Origin: Streptomyces tagetis
Lineage (GTDB): Bacteria; Actinomycetota; Actinomycetes; Streptomycetales; Streptomycetaceae
Reading direction: 5' to 3'
Length of the DNA: 64,000 nt
Assembly (NCBI RefSeq): GCF_018069565.1
Contig: NZ_JAGPNL010000005.1
Coordinates: 310,001-374,000, forward strand
Below the pieces are notes generated by a model. The model was given only the letters and a program-made list of their open reading frames with translations. It made no database searches and was not told where the DNA came from. Position 1 is the first letter of the stretch, and each line of letters starts with the position of its first letter. The position numbers and the translations under genes are program-made. Shown here one piece after another: positions 46,844-54,723 of the stretch.

Positions 46844-47131
46844 TCACGAAGGTTCCCCCTCGGCTGACTCCTCGCCGCCCCGGCCCGCGGTGCGGCGACG
46901 GCTCAGCAAGGCGCTCCCCACGATCACCAGTCCGATGGCGGCGACCCTGGCCGCCTGGTAGTAGCCGAGCGCGGTCTCCTCCGAACTGCCGAACGGCCGC
47001 AGGAAGACCCACCCCGCCGCGAGCCCGCCGACACCGATCAGCACGACCGCCCCCCACGTCCCGAGATCGCCCCACCAGGGCCCCGCCCCGTAACCCCGCT
47101 CGTCGTCCTGCTCAACACCCTTGTCAGCCAT
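46844..47131 (-). CDS. Small two-helix membrane protein, unknown function
   Basis: 95 residues (MADKGVEQDDERGYGAGPWW). Two membrane segments near residues 25-46 and 60-78, cytoplasmic Arg-rich and Glu-rich ends. It is 88 bases upstream of the three-helix protein and could share a transcript. No family recognised. Confidence 0.58.
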   Translation of the reverse strand: MADKGVEQDDERGYGAGPWWGDLGTWGAVVLIGVGGLAAGWVFLRPFGSSEETALGYYQAARVAAIGLVIVGSALLSRRRTAGRGGEESAEGEPS

Positions 47132-47233
47132 GGCACTTCCCCTGCACTAGCGGTGACGGTCCCACCAGAAGACGCACCCCAACCGCACCCGGTTCACCAC
47201 CCCGGCCACCCCCACCCAGCCCAAAACACCAAA

Positions 47234-47286
47234 AGAGCCCGCAACCAGCATTGCTACTGATCACCTCACGGACCCGTACGGGCTCT
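47234..47286. terminator. Hairpin containing a copy of the tRNA-Tyr terminator motif
   Basis: AGAGCCCG (47234-47241) pairs with CGGGCTCT (47279-47286). The 37-base loop includes CAGCATTGCT-x-CTG-x-TCAC (47246-47264), nearly identical to bases 48758-48776 in the tRNA-Tyr terminator. It lies 72 bases beyond the padR stop on the minus strand and may end that transcript. Confidence 0.45.
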
Positions 47287-47357
47287 GCCGGCCCCCAGCC
47301 TCTCGGGAAGAGGAGGCGTCCGGCTCCAGACCGGGCGAGGTGCCTGTCGGTGCCGTG

Positions 47358-47870
47358 TCAGGCCAGCATTCCCCGAAGCCAGGACCTTTCCGCGCGGCTG
47401 GTGGCGCGGGCGATGGTGAGCATGCCACGCCGGTAGGGGTCGTCGATGTCGTCGGCACCCAGCGGGTGGTCACCATCGTGGAAAAAGCTCGCGGGCTGTT
47501 CCAGGAACTCCAGCCGGCGACGCAGTACCGCGTGCTGGTCAGCAGTGTCGGGCAGGTGAGAGAGGAAGGCCAGAACCGTGAAATACCGGGTGCTGTCGCT
47601 GATGTCCAGACCGTTGGCACCCCGCAGCCGGCTCAGCAGCTCACAGCGGCCGGGGCCGGTCAGGCTCAGGGTGTGCCGCTGAGCGGCCGAGGCACCCGGT
47701 TCTGTCCGTCGGCCGAGCAGCCCGGCGCTGACCAGCCGGTTGATCGCCGGGTAGAGGCTGCCGTCGCTGACGGGCCGGGCATGGCCGGACAAGTGCGCTA
47801 TCCGGTGGCGCAGTTGATAGCCGTGCAGCGGCCCCTCGGCCAGGAATCCCAGGATCGCGAGTTCGAGCAT
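47358..47870 (-). CDS. PadR-family transcriptional regulator
   Basis: 170 residues from ATG 47870 (MLELAILGFLAEGPLHGYQL). The PadR winged helix has GSLYPAINRLVSAGLL; residues 75-160 form the C-terminal dimerisation region. PadR proteins bind palindromes near their own promoter and respond to phenolics or other small ligands. Divergent from a cysteine hydrolase across a 70-base region containing tandem 15-bp repeats, so it probably controls that gene. An upstream in-frame extension to 47981 is rejected. Confidence 0.9.
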   Translation of the reverse strand: MLELAILGFLAEGPLHGYQLRHRIAHLSGHARPVSDGSLYPAINRLVSAGLLGRRTEPGASAAQRHTLSLTGPGRCELLSRLRGANGLDISDSTRYFTVLAFLSHLPDTADQHAVLRRRLEFLEQPASFFHDGDHPLGADDIDDPYRRGMLTIARATSRAERSWLRGMLA

Positions 47871-47887
47871 GCTGCTACTCTCGCACA

Positions 47888-47932
47888 TCGAAGCGAGGTA
47901 CCTCGAAGCGATGTACCTCGAACCGACACAGG
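47888..47932. promoter_or_regulatory. Tandem 15-bp repeats with palindrome, candidate PadR operator
   Basis: TCGAAGCGAGGTACC (47888), TCGAAGCGATGTACC (47903) and a partial third copy TCGAACCGA (47918). CGAGGTACCTCG at 47894-47905 is a perfect 12-bp palindrome and CGATGTACCTCG at 47909 a near one. They lie between the divergent padR and hydrolase starts. Confidence 0.75.
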
Positions 47933-47940
47933 GGGCGGGA

Positions 47941-48630
47941 ATGACGTACACCGAGGAATGGGTGACCGAGCGAGCGCGCAACGCCTACGAGCACGGCCGA
48001 GCATCGTTCGACATACGGCCCGAACGGACGGCACTGCTGGTCATCGACATGCAGGACGAGTTCGTCCGGCCCAACTGGAGTCCCTACTGGGTGCCCGCGT
48101 CCACCCGGATGGCGCCCCGGCTGCAGCAACTGGCCGAAGACTGCCGGGCCGCCGCGGTCCCGGTCATCTGGACCATCTTCGACGACACCCATCTCGGTCT
48201 GGACCGGCCGCACGCCCTGCGCTTCCTCCCGCACGCCGACCGCGACTGGCACCGACCGGGCCCTGCCGAGGTGTGGGGCCGGATGGGCCGTCGTCCCGAT
48301 GAAGCCCTGATCCGTAAGCCCTCCTACGGGGCGTTCTACGACACCCCCCTCGACACAATGCTGCGCAACCTCGACCGCGACACGGTCATCGTCACGGGAA
48401 CGCTTACCAACTACTGCTGCGGCACCACGGCCCGGCAGGCATACGAACGCGGCTACAAGGTCGTCTTCGGGGCCGATGTCACGGCCACCGATGACGAGTC
48501 GCGACAGGAACCGGAACTCGCTGTGCTACGCAAGGGCTTCGCGCTCGTACTGACCGCCGAAGAGATCACCAACCGACTGACCGCAGCCACCTCGGCATCA
48601 GACGAAGAGGAGCGGGCGAACGTTGCCTGA
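47941..48630 (+). CDS. Isochorismatase-like cysteine hydrolase
   Basis: 229 residues from ATG 47941. The catalytic triad of the family is present: D36 (LLVIDMQDEF), K126 (LIRKPSYGAF) and C159 (TLTNYCCGTTA). Family members hydrolyse amides or vinyl ethers, such as nicotinamide, N-carbamoyl compounds or isochorismate; the substrate cannot be assigned. Adjacent Cys160 is unusual but not in conflict. Divergent from padR with shared operator-like repeats, so it is likely inducible. Confidence 0.9.
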   Translation: MTYTEEWVTERARNAYEHGRASFDIRPERTALLVIDMQDEFVRPNWSPYWVPASTRMAPRLQQLAEDCRAAAVPVIWTIFDDTHLGLDRPHALRFLPHADRDWHRPGPAEVWGRMGRRPDEALIRKPSYGAFYDTPLDTMLRNLDRDTVIVTGTLTNYCCGTTARQAYERGYKVVFGADVTATDDESRQEPELAVLRKGFALVLTAEEITNRLTAATSASDEEERANVA

Positions 48631-48740
48631 CGCGGCACTAGGCACCCCGTGTCTGCCCCACGCGGACTGGTCAGCACCCGAATCAGGGTGAGACACACTG
48701 GGAAAAAGCACCCATAACGATCAGGTCGGTCTCATGAACG

Positions 48741-48788
48741 CCGAAAGGGTCTGTGATCAGCATTGCTGCTGGTCACAGACCCTTTCGG
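48741..48788 (-). terminator. Terminator of tRNA-Tyr
   Basis: A perfect 16-bp stem (48741-48756 with 48773-48788) whose loop contains a further 5-bp stem (CAGCA/TGCTG). It begins only two bases after the tRNA-Tyr 3' CCA on the minus strand. Confidence 0.85.
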
Positions 48789-48790
48789 TC

Positions 48791-48875
48791 TGGTGGCGGC
48801 GCCAGGATTCGAACCTGGGAAGGCTGAGCCGGCAGATTTACAGTCTGCTCCCTTTGGCCGCTCGGGCACACCGCC
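48791..48875 (-). tRNA. tRNA-Tyr (GTA), with encoded CCA
   Basis: Minus-strand class II tRNA: acceptor GGCGGTG/CGCCGCC, anticodon stem GCAGA/TCTGC with anticodon GTA, a long variable arm, T-arm CCAGGTTCGAATCCTGG, discriminator A followed by CCA in the DNA. The other three tRNAs in this window lack CCA. Confidence 0.96.
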
Positions 48876-49108
48876 GGGGTTCGCTGCTCGTCGCGCCGCT
48901 TGGGGCGGTGCTCCGTGGCAACGACGTAAACAATACCCGATGCGCGGGGGTGCTCCGCCACCTGATTGATCGCCGTCCCGGGCGCCGCGGGTGGCTAGGC
49001 TGGCCGGGTGCGGCCGAGGCCCCCGGAGGGGCTCGGTGGCCGCCGTCGTATGCCGGTACGGGTCCCGTACGCGACCCGACACGCACCAGATACAAGGAGC
49101 CACAGGAC

Positions 49109-49597
49109 ATGGCCGACTCCAGTTTCGACATCGTCTCGAAGGTCGAGCGGCAGGAGGTCGACAACGCCCTCAACCAGGCCGCCAAGGAGATCTCGCAGCG
49201 CTACGACTTCAAGGGTGTGGGCGCCTCGATCGGGTGGTCCGGGGAGAAGATCCTCCTGGAGGCGAACTCCGAGGACCGGGTGAAGGCCGTGCTCGACGTC
49301 TTCCAGTCCAAGCTGATCAAGCGCGGCATCTCGCTGAAGGCCCTGGACGCCGGTGAGCCGCAGCTCTCGGGCAAGGAGTACAAGATCTTCGCGTCGATCC
49401 AGGAGGGCATCTCCCAGGACAACGCGAAGAAGGTGGCGAAGATCATCCGCGATGAGGGCCCGAAGGGCGTGAAGGCCCAGGTGCAGGGTGAGGAGCTGCG
49501 GGTCACCTCGAAGAGCCGGGACGACCTCCAGGCCGTGATCTCGCTACTGAAGGGCAAGGACTTCGACTTCGCGCTGCAGTTCGTGAACTACCGGTAG
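49109..49597 (+). CDS. yajQ: YajQ-family nucleotide-binding protein
   Basis: 162 residues from ATG 49109 (MADSSFDIVSKVERQEVDNA). Conserved FDIVS, YDFKGVGASI, LDVFQSKLIKRGISLKAL and LLKGKDFDFALQFVNYR identify the YajQ/UPF0234 family; members bind nucleotides, in some bacteria cyclic-di-GMP or tRNA-related ligands. An upstream frame to 48734 passes through tRNA-Tyr and is discarded. A terminator follows. Confidence 0.94.
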   Translation: MADSSFDIVSKVERQEVDNALNQAAKEISQRYDFKGVGASIGWSGEKILLEANSEDRVKAVLDVFQSKLIKRGISLKALDAGEPQLSGKEYKIFASIQEGISQDNAKKVAKIIRDEGPKGVKAQVQGEELRVTSKSRDDLQAVISLLKGKDFDFALQFVNYR

Positions 49598-49613
49598 TCC
49601 GGGACGTACGGCG

Positions 49614-49646
49614 AAGGGTGGGCGCCCGTGGGTGCCCACCCTTTTT
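49614..49646 (+). terminator. Terminator of yajQ
   Basis: AAGGGTGGGCGCCC (49614-49627) pairs with 49630-49643 with one G-T pair, followed by TTTTTC. It starts 17 bases after the yajQ stop. Confidence 0.85.
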
Positions 49647-49670
49647 CGTCTGTGCGGTGTCCCGGTGGGT

Positions 49671-49937
49671 TCAGTTCCGGGAGTTGCCGAAGAGGAGGCG
49701 GTAGCCGATCAGGAGGACCAGGGAGCCGCCGATGGCCGCCGCCCAGGTGGCGCCGTCGTAGAAGCCCTTGCTGATGGGGTGGTCCAGCCAGCGGGCCGAG
49801 ATCCAGCCTCCGAGGAACGCGCCCGCGACGCCGATGAGCGTGGTGCCGATGATCCCGCCCGGGTCGCGGCCCGGCAACAGGAACTTGGCGATGGCCCCGG
49901 CCAACAGTCCCAGGATGATCCAGCCGATGACGGTCAT
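49671..49937 (-). CDS. GlsB/YeaQ/YmgE-family membrane protein
   Basis: 88 residues from ATG 49937 (MTVIGWIILGLLAGAIAKFL). Three short hydrophobic segments with PGRDPGGIIGTTLIGVAGAF, typical of the transglycosylase-associated / GlsB stress-membrane family. Role in envelope stress is inferred from family. A GTG at 49964 in frame would add nine residues but lacks a ribosome site. Confidence 0.88.
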   Translation of the reverse strand: MTVIGWIILGLLAGAIAKFLLPGRDPGGIIGTTLIGVAGAFLGGWISARWLDHPISKGFYDGATWAAAIGGSLVLLIGYRLLFGNSRN

Positions 49938-50076
49938 GCCGCTACCCTGCCCCTTCTCGTTCACGCCGTGCCGCCACTGTGGGCCGATCCCGCGCGCGTG
50001 CTGTCGTGTCCTGTCGGTGGAGAGGACGCCCCGATCATGCCCCGTGGTTGCGCCCGCACTCCTGACGGGCCGTCGG

Positions 50077-50490
50077 CTACCAGCCGTCGCGCTGTCCGGC
50101 GGTGGCCGTGAAGGGCTGGTCGGTGCGGACGATCTCGCGGCCCAGCGGGAGCAGCGAGACGGGGATCAGCTTGAAGTTGGCGATGCCGAGCGGAATGCCG
50201 ATGATCGTGACGCAGAGCGCGATGCCGGTGAAGATGTGGCCGAGCGCCAGCCACCAGCCGGCCAGGACCAGCCAGAGCACGTTGCCGAGGCATGAGGGCG
50301 CTCCCGCGTCCCGGCGTTCGACCGTGGTGTACCCGAAGGGCCACAGCGCGTAGACACCGATACGGAAGGCGGCGATCCCGAAGGGGATGCCGATGATGGT
50401 GACGCAGAGCAGCAAGCCCGCGGCCAGGTAGCCGAGGAAGAGCCAGAAGCCGCTGAGGACGAGCCAGATGATGTTCAGGATGGTCTTCAT
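50077..50490 (-). CDS. yccF: YccF-domain membrane protein
   Basis: 137 residues. Two tandem YccF (DUF307) units, each with WLVLSGFWL / WLVLAGWWLALG and CVTIIGIPFGIAAF / CVTIIGIPLGIANF. Four membrane helices in total. ATG overlaps the htpX stop by four bases (50487-50490), so it is coupled to the protease gene. Function unknown; coupling suggests a membrane quality-control connection. Confidence 0.9.
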   Translation of the reverse strand: MKTILNIIWLVLSGFWLFLGYLAAGLLLCVTIIGIPFGIAAFRIGVYALWPFGYTTVERRDAGAPSCLGNVLWLVLAGWWLALGHIFTGIALCVTIIGIPLGIANFKLIPVSLLPLGREIVRTDQPFTATAGQRDGW

Positions 50491-51350
50491 TGGTGGCGAC
50501 CTGCCATCTTTTCGAGTCGGGCGATCCGCTCCGCCATCGGCGGGTGGGTGGAGAACATCTTCGACAGTCCTTCCCCCGGCCGGAAAGGGTTCGCGATCAT
50601 CATGTGGCTGGCGGTCTCGATGCGCGGCTCGGGCGGCAGCGGGAGCTGCCGGGTGCCGGCCTCCAGCTTGCGCAGCGCGCCGGCGAGCGCGAGCGGGTCG
50701 CCGGTGAGCTGGGCCCCGGAGGCGTCGGCCTCGTACTCCCGGGAGCGGCTGATGGCGAGCTGGATGAGGGTGGCGGCGAGCGGGCCCAGGATCATGATCA
50801 GCAGCATGCCGAGCACGCCGGGGCCGTCGTCGTCGTTGGACCGCCCGATGGGGATCAGCCAGGCGAAGTTCACCAGGAACATGATCACGGAGGCGAGGGC
50901 TCCGGCGACCGAGGAGATCAGGATGTCGCGGTTGTAGACGTGACTGAGTTCGTGGCCGATGACGCCGCGCAGCTCTCGTTCGTCGAGCAGGCGCAGGATG
51001 CCGTCGGTGCAGCAGACCGCGGCGTTGCGCGGGTTGCGGCCGGTGGCGAAGGCGTTGGGCGCCTCCGTCGGGGAGATGTACAGGCGGGGCATGGGCTGGC
51101 GGGCCTGGGTGGAGAGCTCGCGGACCATGCGGTAGAGGGCGGGGGCCTCGAACTCGCTGACCGGGCGGGCGCGCATCGCGCGCAGGGCGAGCTTGTCGCT
51201 GTTCCAGTACGCGTACGCGTTGGTGCCCAGGGCGACGAGGACGGCGACGACGAGCCCGGCTCGGCCGAAGAAGCTGCCGATGACGATGATGAGCGCGGAC
51301 AGTCCCCCGAGGAGAACTGCGGTCCTGAGCCCGTTGTGCCGGCGGTGCAC
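50487..51350 (-). CDS. htpX: HtpX-family membrane zinc metalloprotease (M48B)
   Basis: 287 residues from GTG 51350. Two N-terminal membrane helices, then zinc motif HELSH (H133, E134, H137) and the third ligand in SREYEADASG, with two later helices. HtpX degrades misfolded membrane proteins. Translationally coupled to yccF downstream. Confidence 0.93.
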   Translation of the reverse strand: MHRRHNGLRTAVLLGGLSALIIVIGSFFGRAGLVVAVLVALGTNAYAYWNSDKLALRAMRARPVSEFEAPALYRMVRELSTQARQPMPRLYISPTEAPNAFATGRNPRNAAVCCTDGILRLLDERELRGVIGHELSHVYNRDILISSVAGALASVIMFLVNFAWLIPIGRSNDDDGPGVLGMLLIMILGPLAATLIQLAISRSREYEADASGAQLTGDPLALAGALRKLEAGTRQLPLPPEPRIETASHMMIANPFRPGEGLSKMFSTHPPMAERIARLEKMAGRHQ

Positions 51351-51634
51351 GGTACGCCCTCCAAATCGTGCAGCAGGGGAACCCTCTGGTTGCTGGTCTC
51401 GCTTCGCTGTGCGTGGTCGCTGTCCGGGATGCGCCTGGTCGTGGTGTCGCGTCCCGCCCAGTGGACCCTTCCGTACTGGTCAACGCCAGGCGAATGCCGC
51501 CGGTTCCCCGATGCGTACGGTGGTGCGCGGTCCGTACGGGTGGCGGGGACCGCCCCGGGGGCGCCCCTTGTCCTCAGGGGGCGCGCGGAGGGCCCGCGCG
51601 CCCGTCGCGGTGGGCCCACGCGCCCCTGTCGGGC

Positions 51635-53146
51635 TCAGAAGAGGGCGGTGCCGGCGAAGCGCAGGACGAGCTGGGGGGCTCCGGAGAGGGCGATGCCGAG
51701 GGCGCCGGTGGCGGCGAGGGCCGCGGTGAGGGGGGCCGGGAGGCGGTGGGCGGCGGTCTCGCCCTCGGGGGCGCGGAAGAGCAGGGCCGTCCACCGGAGG
51801 TAGTAGAAGAGGGCGATCACGACGTTGACGGCCATGACGACGGCGAGCCAGCCGAGGCCCGCGTCGACGGCGGCGGCGAAGACGGTGACCTTGGCGAAGA
51901 GGCCGATGATCCCGGGCGGCAGTCCGGCGAGGCAGAGCAGGAAGAAGGCGAGGAGCAGCGCGGTCAGCGGGTTGGCGGCGTACAGGCCGCGGTAGTCGTC
52001 GACCCGGTTGAGGGTCTTCGTACGGCCGACGAGGGCGGCCACCGCGAAGGCGCCGAGGTTCACGGCGGCGTACATGAGGGCGTAGGCGACGGTGGAGCCG
52101 ATCGGCCGCCGGGGGTCGTCGGCGTACGCGGCGGCGGCGATCGGCACCAGGAGGTAGCCCGCCTGGCCGACGGACGACCAGGCGAGGAGCCGTACCGCGC
52201 TGTACGCGCGCGTGCCGCTCTGCCGCAGGGCGCCGAGGTTGCCGACGGTCATGGTGAGCGCGGCCAGTACGGCGAGCGCGGGCCCCCACACGTCGGCGTA
52301 CGAGGGGAGGGCGACGACCGTGACGAGGATGAGGCCGCTGAAACCGACCGCCTTGCCGACGACCGACAGGTACGCGGCGACCGGCAGCGGGGCGCCGACG
52401 TAGGTGTCGGGGACCCAGAAGTGGAAGGGCACGGCCGCCGTCTTGAAGGCGAAGCCGACGAGGAGGAGGACGACGCCGGTCCGTACGAGGGTGGTGAACT
52501 GGCCGTCGACGTGCTGGACGCGCTCGGCCACCCGGGTCAGGTGGAGGGTGCCGGTGGCGGCGTAGACGAAGCTGACGCCCAGCAGGCTGACGGCGGTCGC
52601 GGTGACCGAGGAGAGGAAGAACTTCAGGGCGGCCTCGGAGGAGCGCCGGTCGCCGTGGCGCAGGCCCACCAGGGCGAAGGCGGGCAGGGAGGCCACTTCC
52701 AGGGCGACGACGAGGGTGGCGAGGTCGCGGGAGGCGGGCAGCAGCGCGGCGCCGGCCGCCGAGGAGAGCAGCAGGAACCAGAACTCGCCGTCGGGCAGGC
52801 GCCGGCCGGAGTCCCGCAGCGCGGTGACGGACAGCAGGGCGGCCACCAGGGCGCCGCCGAGGACGAGGAACTGGATGGCGAGGGTGAACGTGTCGGCGGT
52901 GTAGCTGCACACCGCCGTGTCGCCGGTGAGGCAGAACGTCGAGCGGTCGGCGCCCACCAGCGGGAGCAGCAGGAGCAGGGCGGCGGCGAGCGCGCCGACG
53001 GCGCCGAGGCCGAGCAGCGGTTTGCGGGCGTCCGGCAGGAACAGGTCGGCGACCAGCACGGCGAGCGCGGCGACGGCCACGACGGTGGGCGGGGCGATGG
53101 CGAGCCAGTCGACGGACTGGACGAGGCTCTGGGCCACCGGGCTCAT
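51635..53146 (-). CDS. nuoN: Complex I-like subunit N (antiporter-type)
   Basis: 503 residues from ATG 53146 (MSPVAQSLVQSVDWLAIAPP). Mrp-antiporter-type membrane protein with 14 hydrophobic segments; KFFLSSVTATAVSLLG, KTAAVPFHFWVPDTYVGAP (key Lys and His of the proton channel), and LLAWSSVGQAGYLL are present. Overlaps nuoM by four bases and is the last gene of the operon, 284 bases from htpX. This is the second (nuo2-type) set. Confidence 0.93.
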   Translation of the reverse strand: MSPVAQSLVQSVDWLAIAPPTVVAVAALAVLVADLFLPDARKPLLGLGAVGALAAALLLLLPLVGADRSTFCLTGDTAVCSYTADTFTLAIQFLVLGGALVAALLSVTALRDSGRRLPDGEFWFLLLSSAAGAALLPASRDLATLVVALEVASLPAFALVGLRHGDRRSSEAALKFFLSSVTATAVSLLGVSFVYAATGTLHLTRVAERVQHVDGQFTTLVRTGVVLLLVGFAFKTAAVPFHFWVPDTYVGAPLPVAAYLSVVGKAVGFSGLILVTVVALPSYADVWGPALAVLAALTMTVGNLGALRQSGTRAYSAVRLLAWSSVGQAGYLLVPIAAAAYADDPRRPIGSTVAYALMYAAVNLGAFAVAALVGRTKTLNRVDDYRGLYAANPLTALLLAFFLLCLAGLPPGIIGLFAKVTVFAAAVDAGLGWLAVVMAVNVVIALFYYLRWTALLFRAPEGETAAHRLPAPLTAALAATGALGIALSGAPQLVLRFAGTALF

Positions 53147-54717
53147 CGGGTGCCTCCTGCGAGGAGTTGCTGCACGGCGGGGTCGGTCAGCCCGAGGAGG
53201 GTCCTCGGCCAGAGCCCGGCGACGACGGTGAGGACGACCAGCGGCACCCAGGCGGCGAACTCGTGGCCGCGGACGTCGGACAGCCGGGGCGCCTCGCGCG
53301 GTACGGCGCCCATGCAGACGCGGCGGACCACGATCAGCAGGTACGCGGCGGTCAGCAGGGTGCCGAACGCGCCGACGGCCGTGAAGGTGAGGAACGCGGG
53401 GCGGCTGAGGCCCTGGTGCGGGTCGAAGGCGCCGAAGAGGGCCAGCATCTCGCCCCAGAACCCGGCGAGTCCCGGCAGTCCCAGCGAGGCGACCGCGGCG
53501 AAGGCGAGCAGTCCGCCGAGGCGGGGCGCCCGGCCGTAGAGGGCCGCTCCGGTGCCCTCGGCGAGGGTGTCGAGGTCGGTGGTGCCGGTACGGTCCTTGA
53601 CGCCGCCGACCAGGAAGAAGAGCAGGCCGGTGACGAGGCCGTGGGCGATGTTGGCGAACAGGGCGCCGTTGACGCCGGTGGGCGTCATCGAGGCGATGCC
53701 GAGCAGGACGAAGCCCATGTGGCCGACGGAGGAGTAGGCGATGAGGCGTTTGAGGTCGCCCTTGGCGCCCGGCCGGGCGAGGGCGAGGCAGGCGAGGGAG
53801 CCGTAGACGATGCCGACGACGGCGAGGGCGGCGAGGTAGGGCGCGAAGACGCGGAAGCCGTCGGGGGCGGCGGGCAGCAGGATGCGGACGAAGCCGTACG
53901 TGCCCATCTTCAGCAGCACGCCGGCGAGCAGGACCGAGCCGACGGTCGGCGCGGCGGTGTGGGCGTCGGGCAGCCAACTGTGCAGCGGCCACATCGGGGT
54001 CTTCACGGCGAGCCCCAGTCCGATCGCCAGAACGGCGGTGACCTGCACGGATGTGGTCAGCGACCGGCCGTTGTCAGTGGCGAGTGCCACCATGTCGAAT
54101 GTGCCCGCCCTGATTCCGATGAGGAGCAGGCCGAGCAGCATGACCACGGAGCCGAGCAGCGTGTAGAGGATGAAGGTCCAGGCGGATCTGACCCGGTTCT
54201 CGCCGCCCCAGCGGGCGATGAGGAAGTACATCGGGATCAGGACCGTCTCGAAGGCGAGGAAGAAGAGGATCAGGTCGAGGACGGCGAAGGTGGCGAGGGT
54301 GCCGGACTCCAGGACGAGCAGCAGGGCGACGAACGCCTTCGGGGAGGGGCCCGCGGGCGGCGCGAAGTAGGAGTACAGCGCGCACAGGAAGGTCAGCAGC
54401 GCGCTCAGTACGAGGAGGGGGAGCGAGATGCCGTCGACGCCGAGGTGGATGCGCACGTCGAGTGCGGGAATCCAACTGATGTCCGTGGTGGCCTGCATCT
54501 TCGCGGGCTGGTCGTGGTCGAAGCCGGCGACGAGGACGAGGGCGGCGAGCAGGACGGCGCCGGTGACGGTGACGCCGTGGCGCCGGACGGCCTGCTCGGG
54601 TGAGCTGCCCTTCAGTCCGGGCGGGGCGGGCAGGAGGGCCGCCACGGCGCCGAGGAGCGGTCCGACGACCACGAACGCGAGGAGGAACCGCATCACGGAC
54701 TCGTTGATATCGATCAC
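53143..54717 (-). CDS. nuoM: Complex I-like subunit M (antiporter-type)
   Basis: 524 residues from GTG 54717. 14 membrane helices; FETVLIPMYFLIARWGGENR contains the conserved channel Glu, then KTPMWPLHSWLPDAHTAAPT with Lys and His, and AYSSVGHMGFVLLG. Lies six bases from nuoL and overlaps nuoN. Confidence 0.93.
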   Translation of the reverse strand: MIDINESVMRFLLAFVVVGPLLGAVAALLPAPPGLKGSSPEQAVRRHGVTVTGAVLLAALVLVAGFDHDQPAKMQATTDISWIPALDVRIHLGVDGISLPLLVLSALLTFLCALYSYFAPPAGPSPKAFVALLLVLESGTLATFAVLDLILFFLAFETVLIPMYFLIARWGGENRVRSAWTFILYTLLGSVVMLLGLLLIGIRAGTFDMVALATDNGRSLTTSVQVTAVLAIGLGLAVKTPMWPLHSWLPDAHTAAPTVGSVLLAGVLLKMGTYGFVRILLPAAPDGFRVFAPYLAALAVVGIVYGSLACLALARPGAKGDLKRLIAYSSVGHMGFVLLGIASMTPTGVNGALFANIAHGLVTGLLFFLVGGVKDRTGTTDLDTLAEGTGAALYGRAPRLGGLLAFAAVASLGLPGLAGFWGEMLALFGAFDPHQGLSRPAFLTFTAVGAFGTLLTAAYLLIVVRRVCMGAVPREAPRLSDVRGHEFAAWVPLVVLTVVAGLWPRTLLGLTDPAVQQLLAGGTR

Positions 54718-54723
54718 GCCTGC

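Noticed and set aside
53167..54603. 478-codon plus-strand frame opposite nuoM, and a similar one opposite nuoL (54964-57048)
   Set aside because: Very Glu/Gly/Arg-rich shadow frames; the minus-strand proteins have unmistakable membrane motifs.
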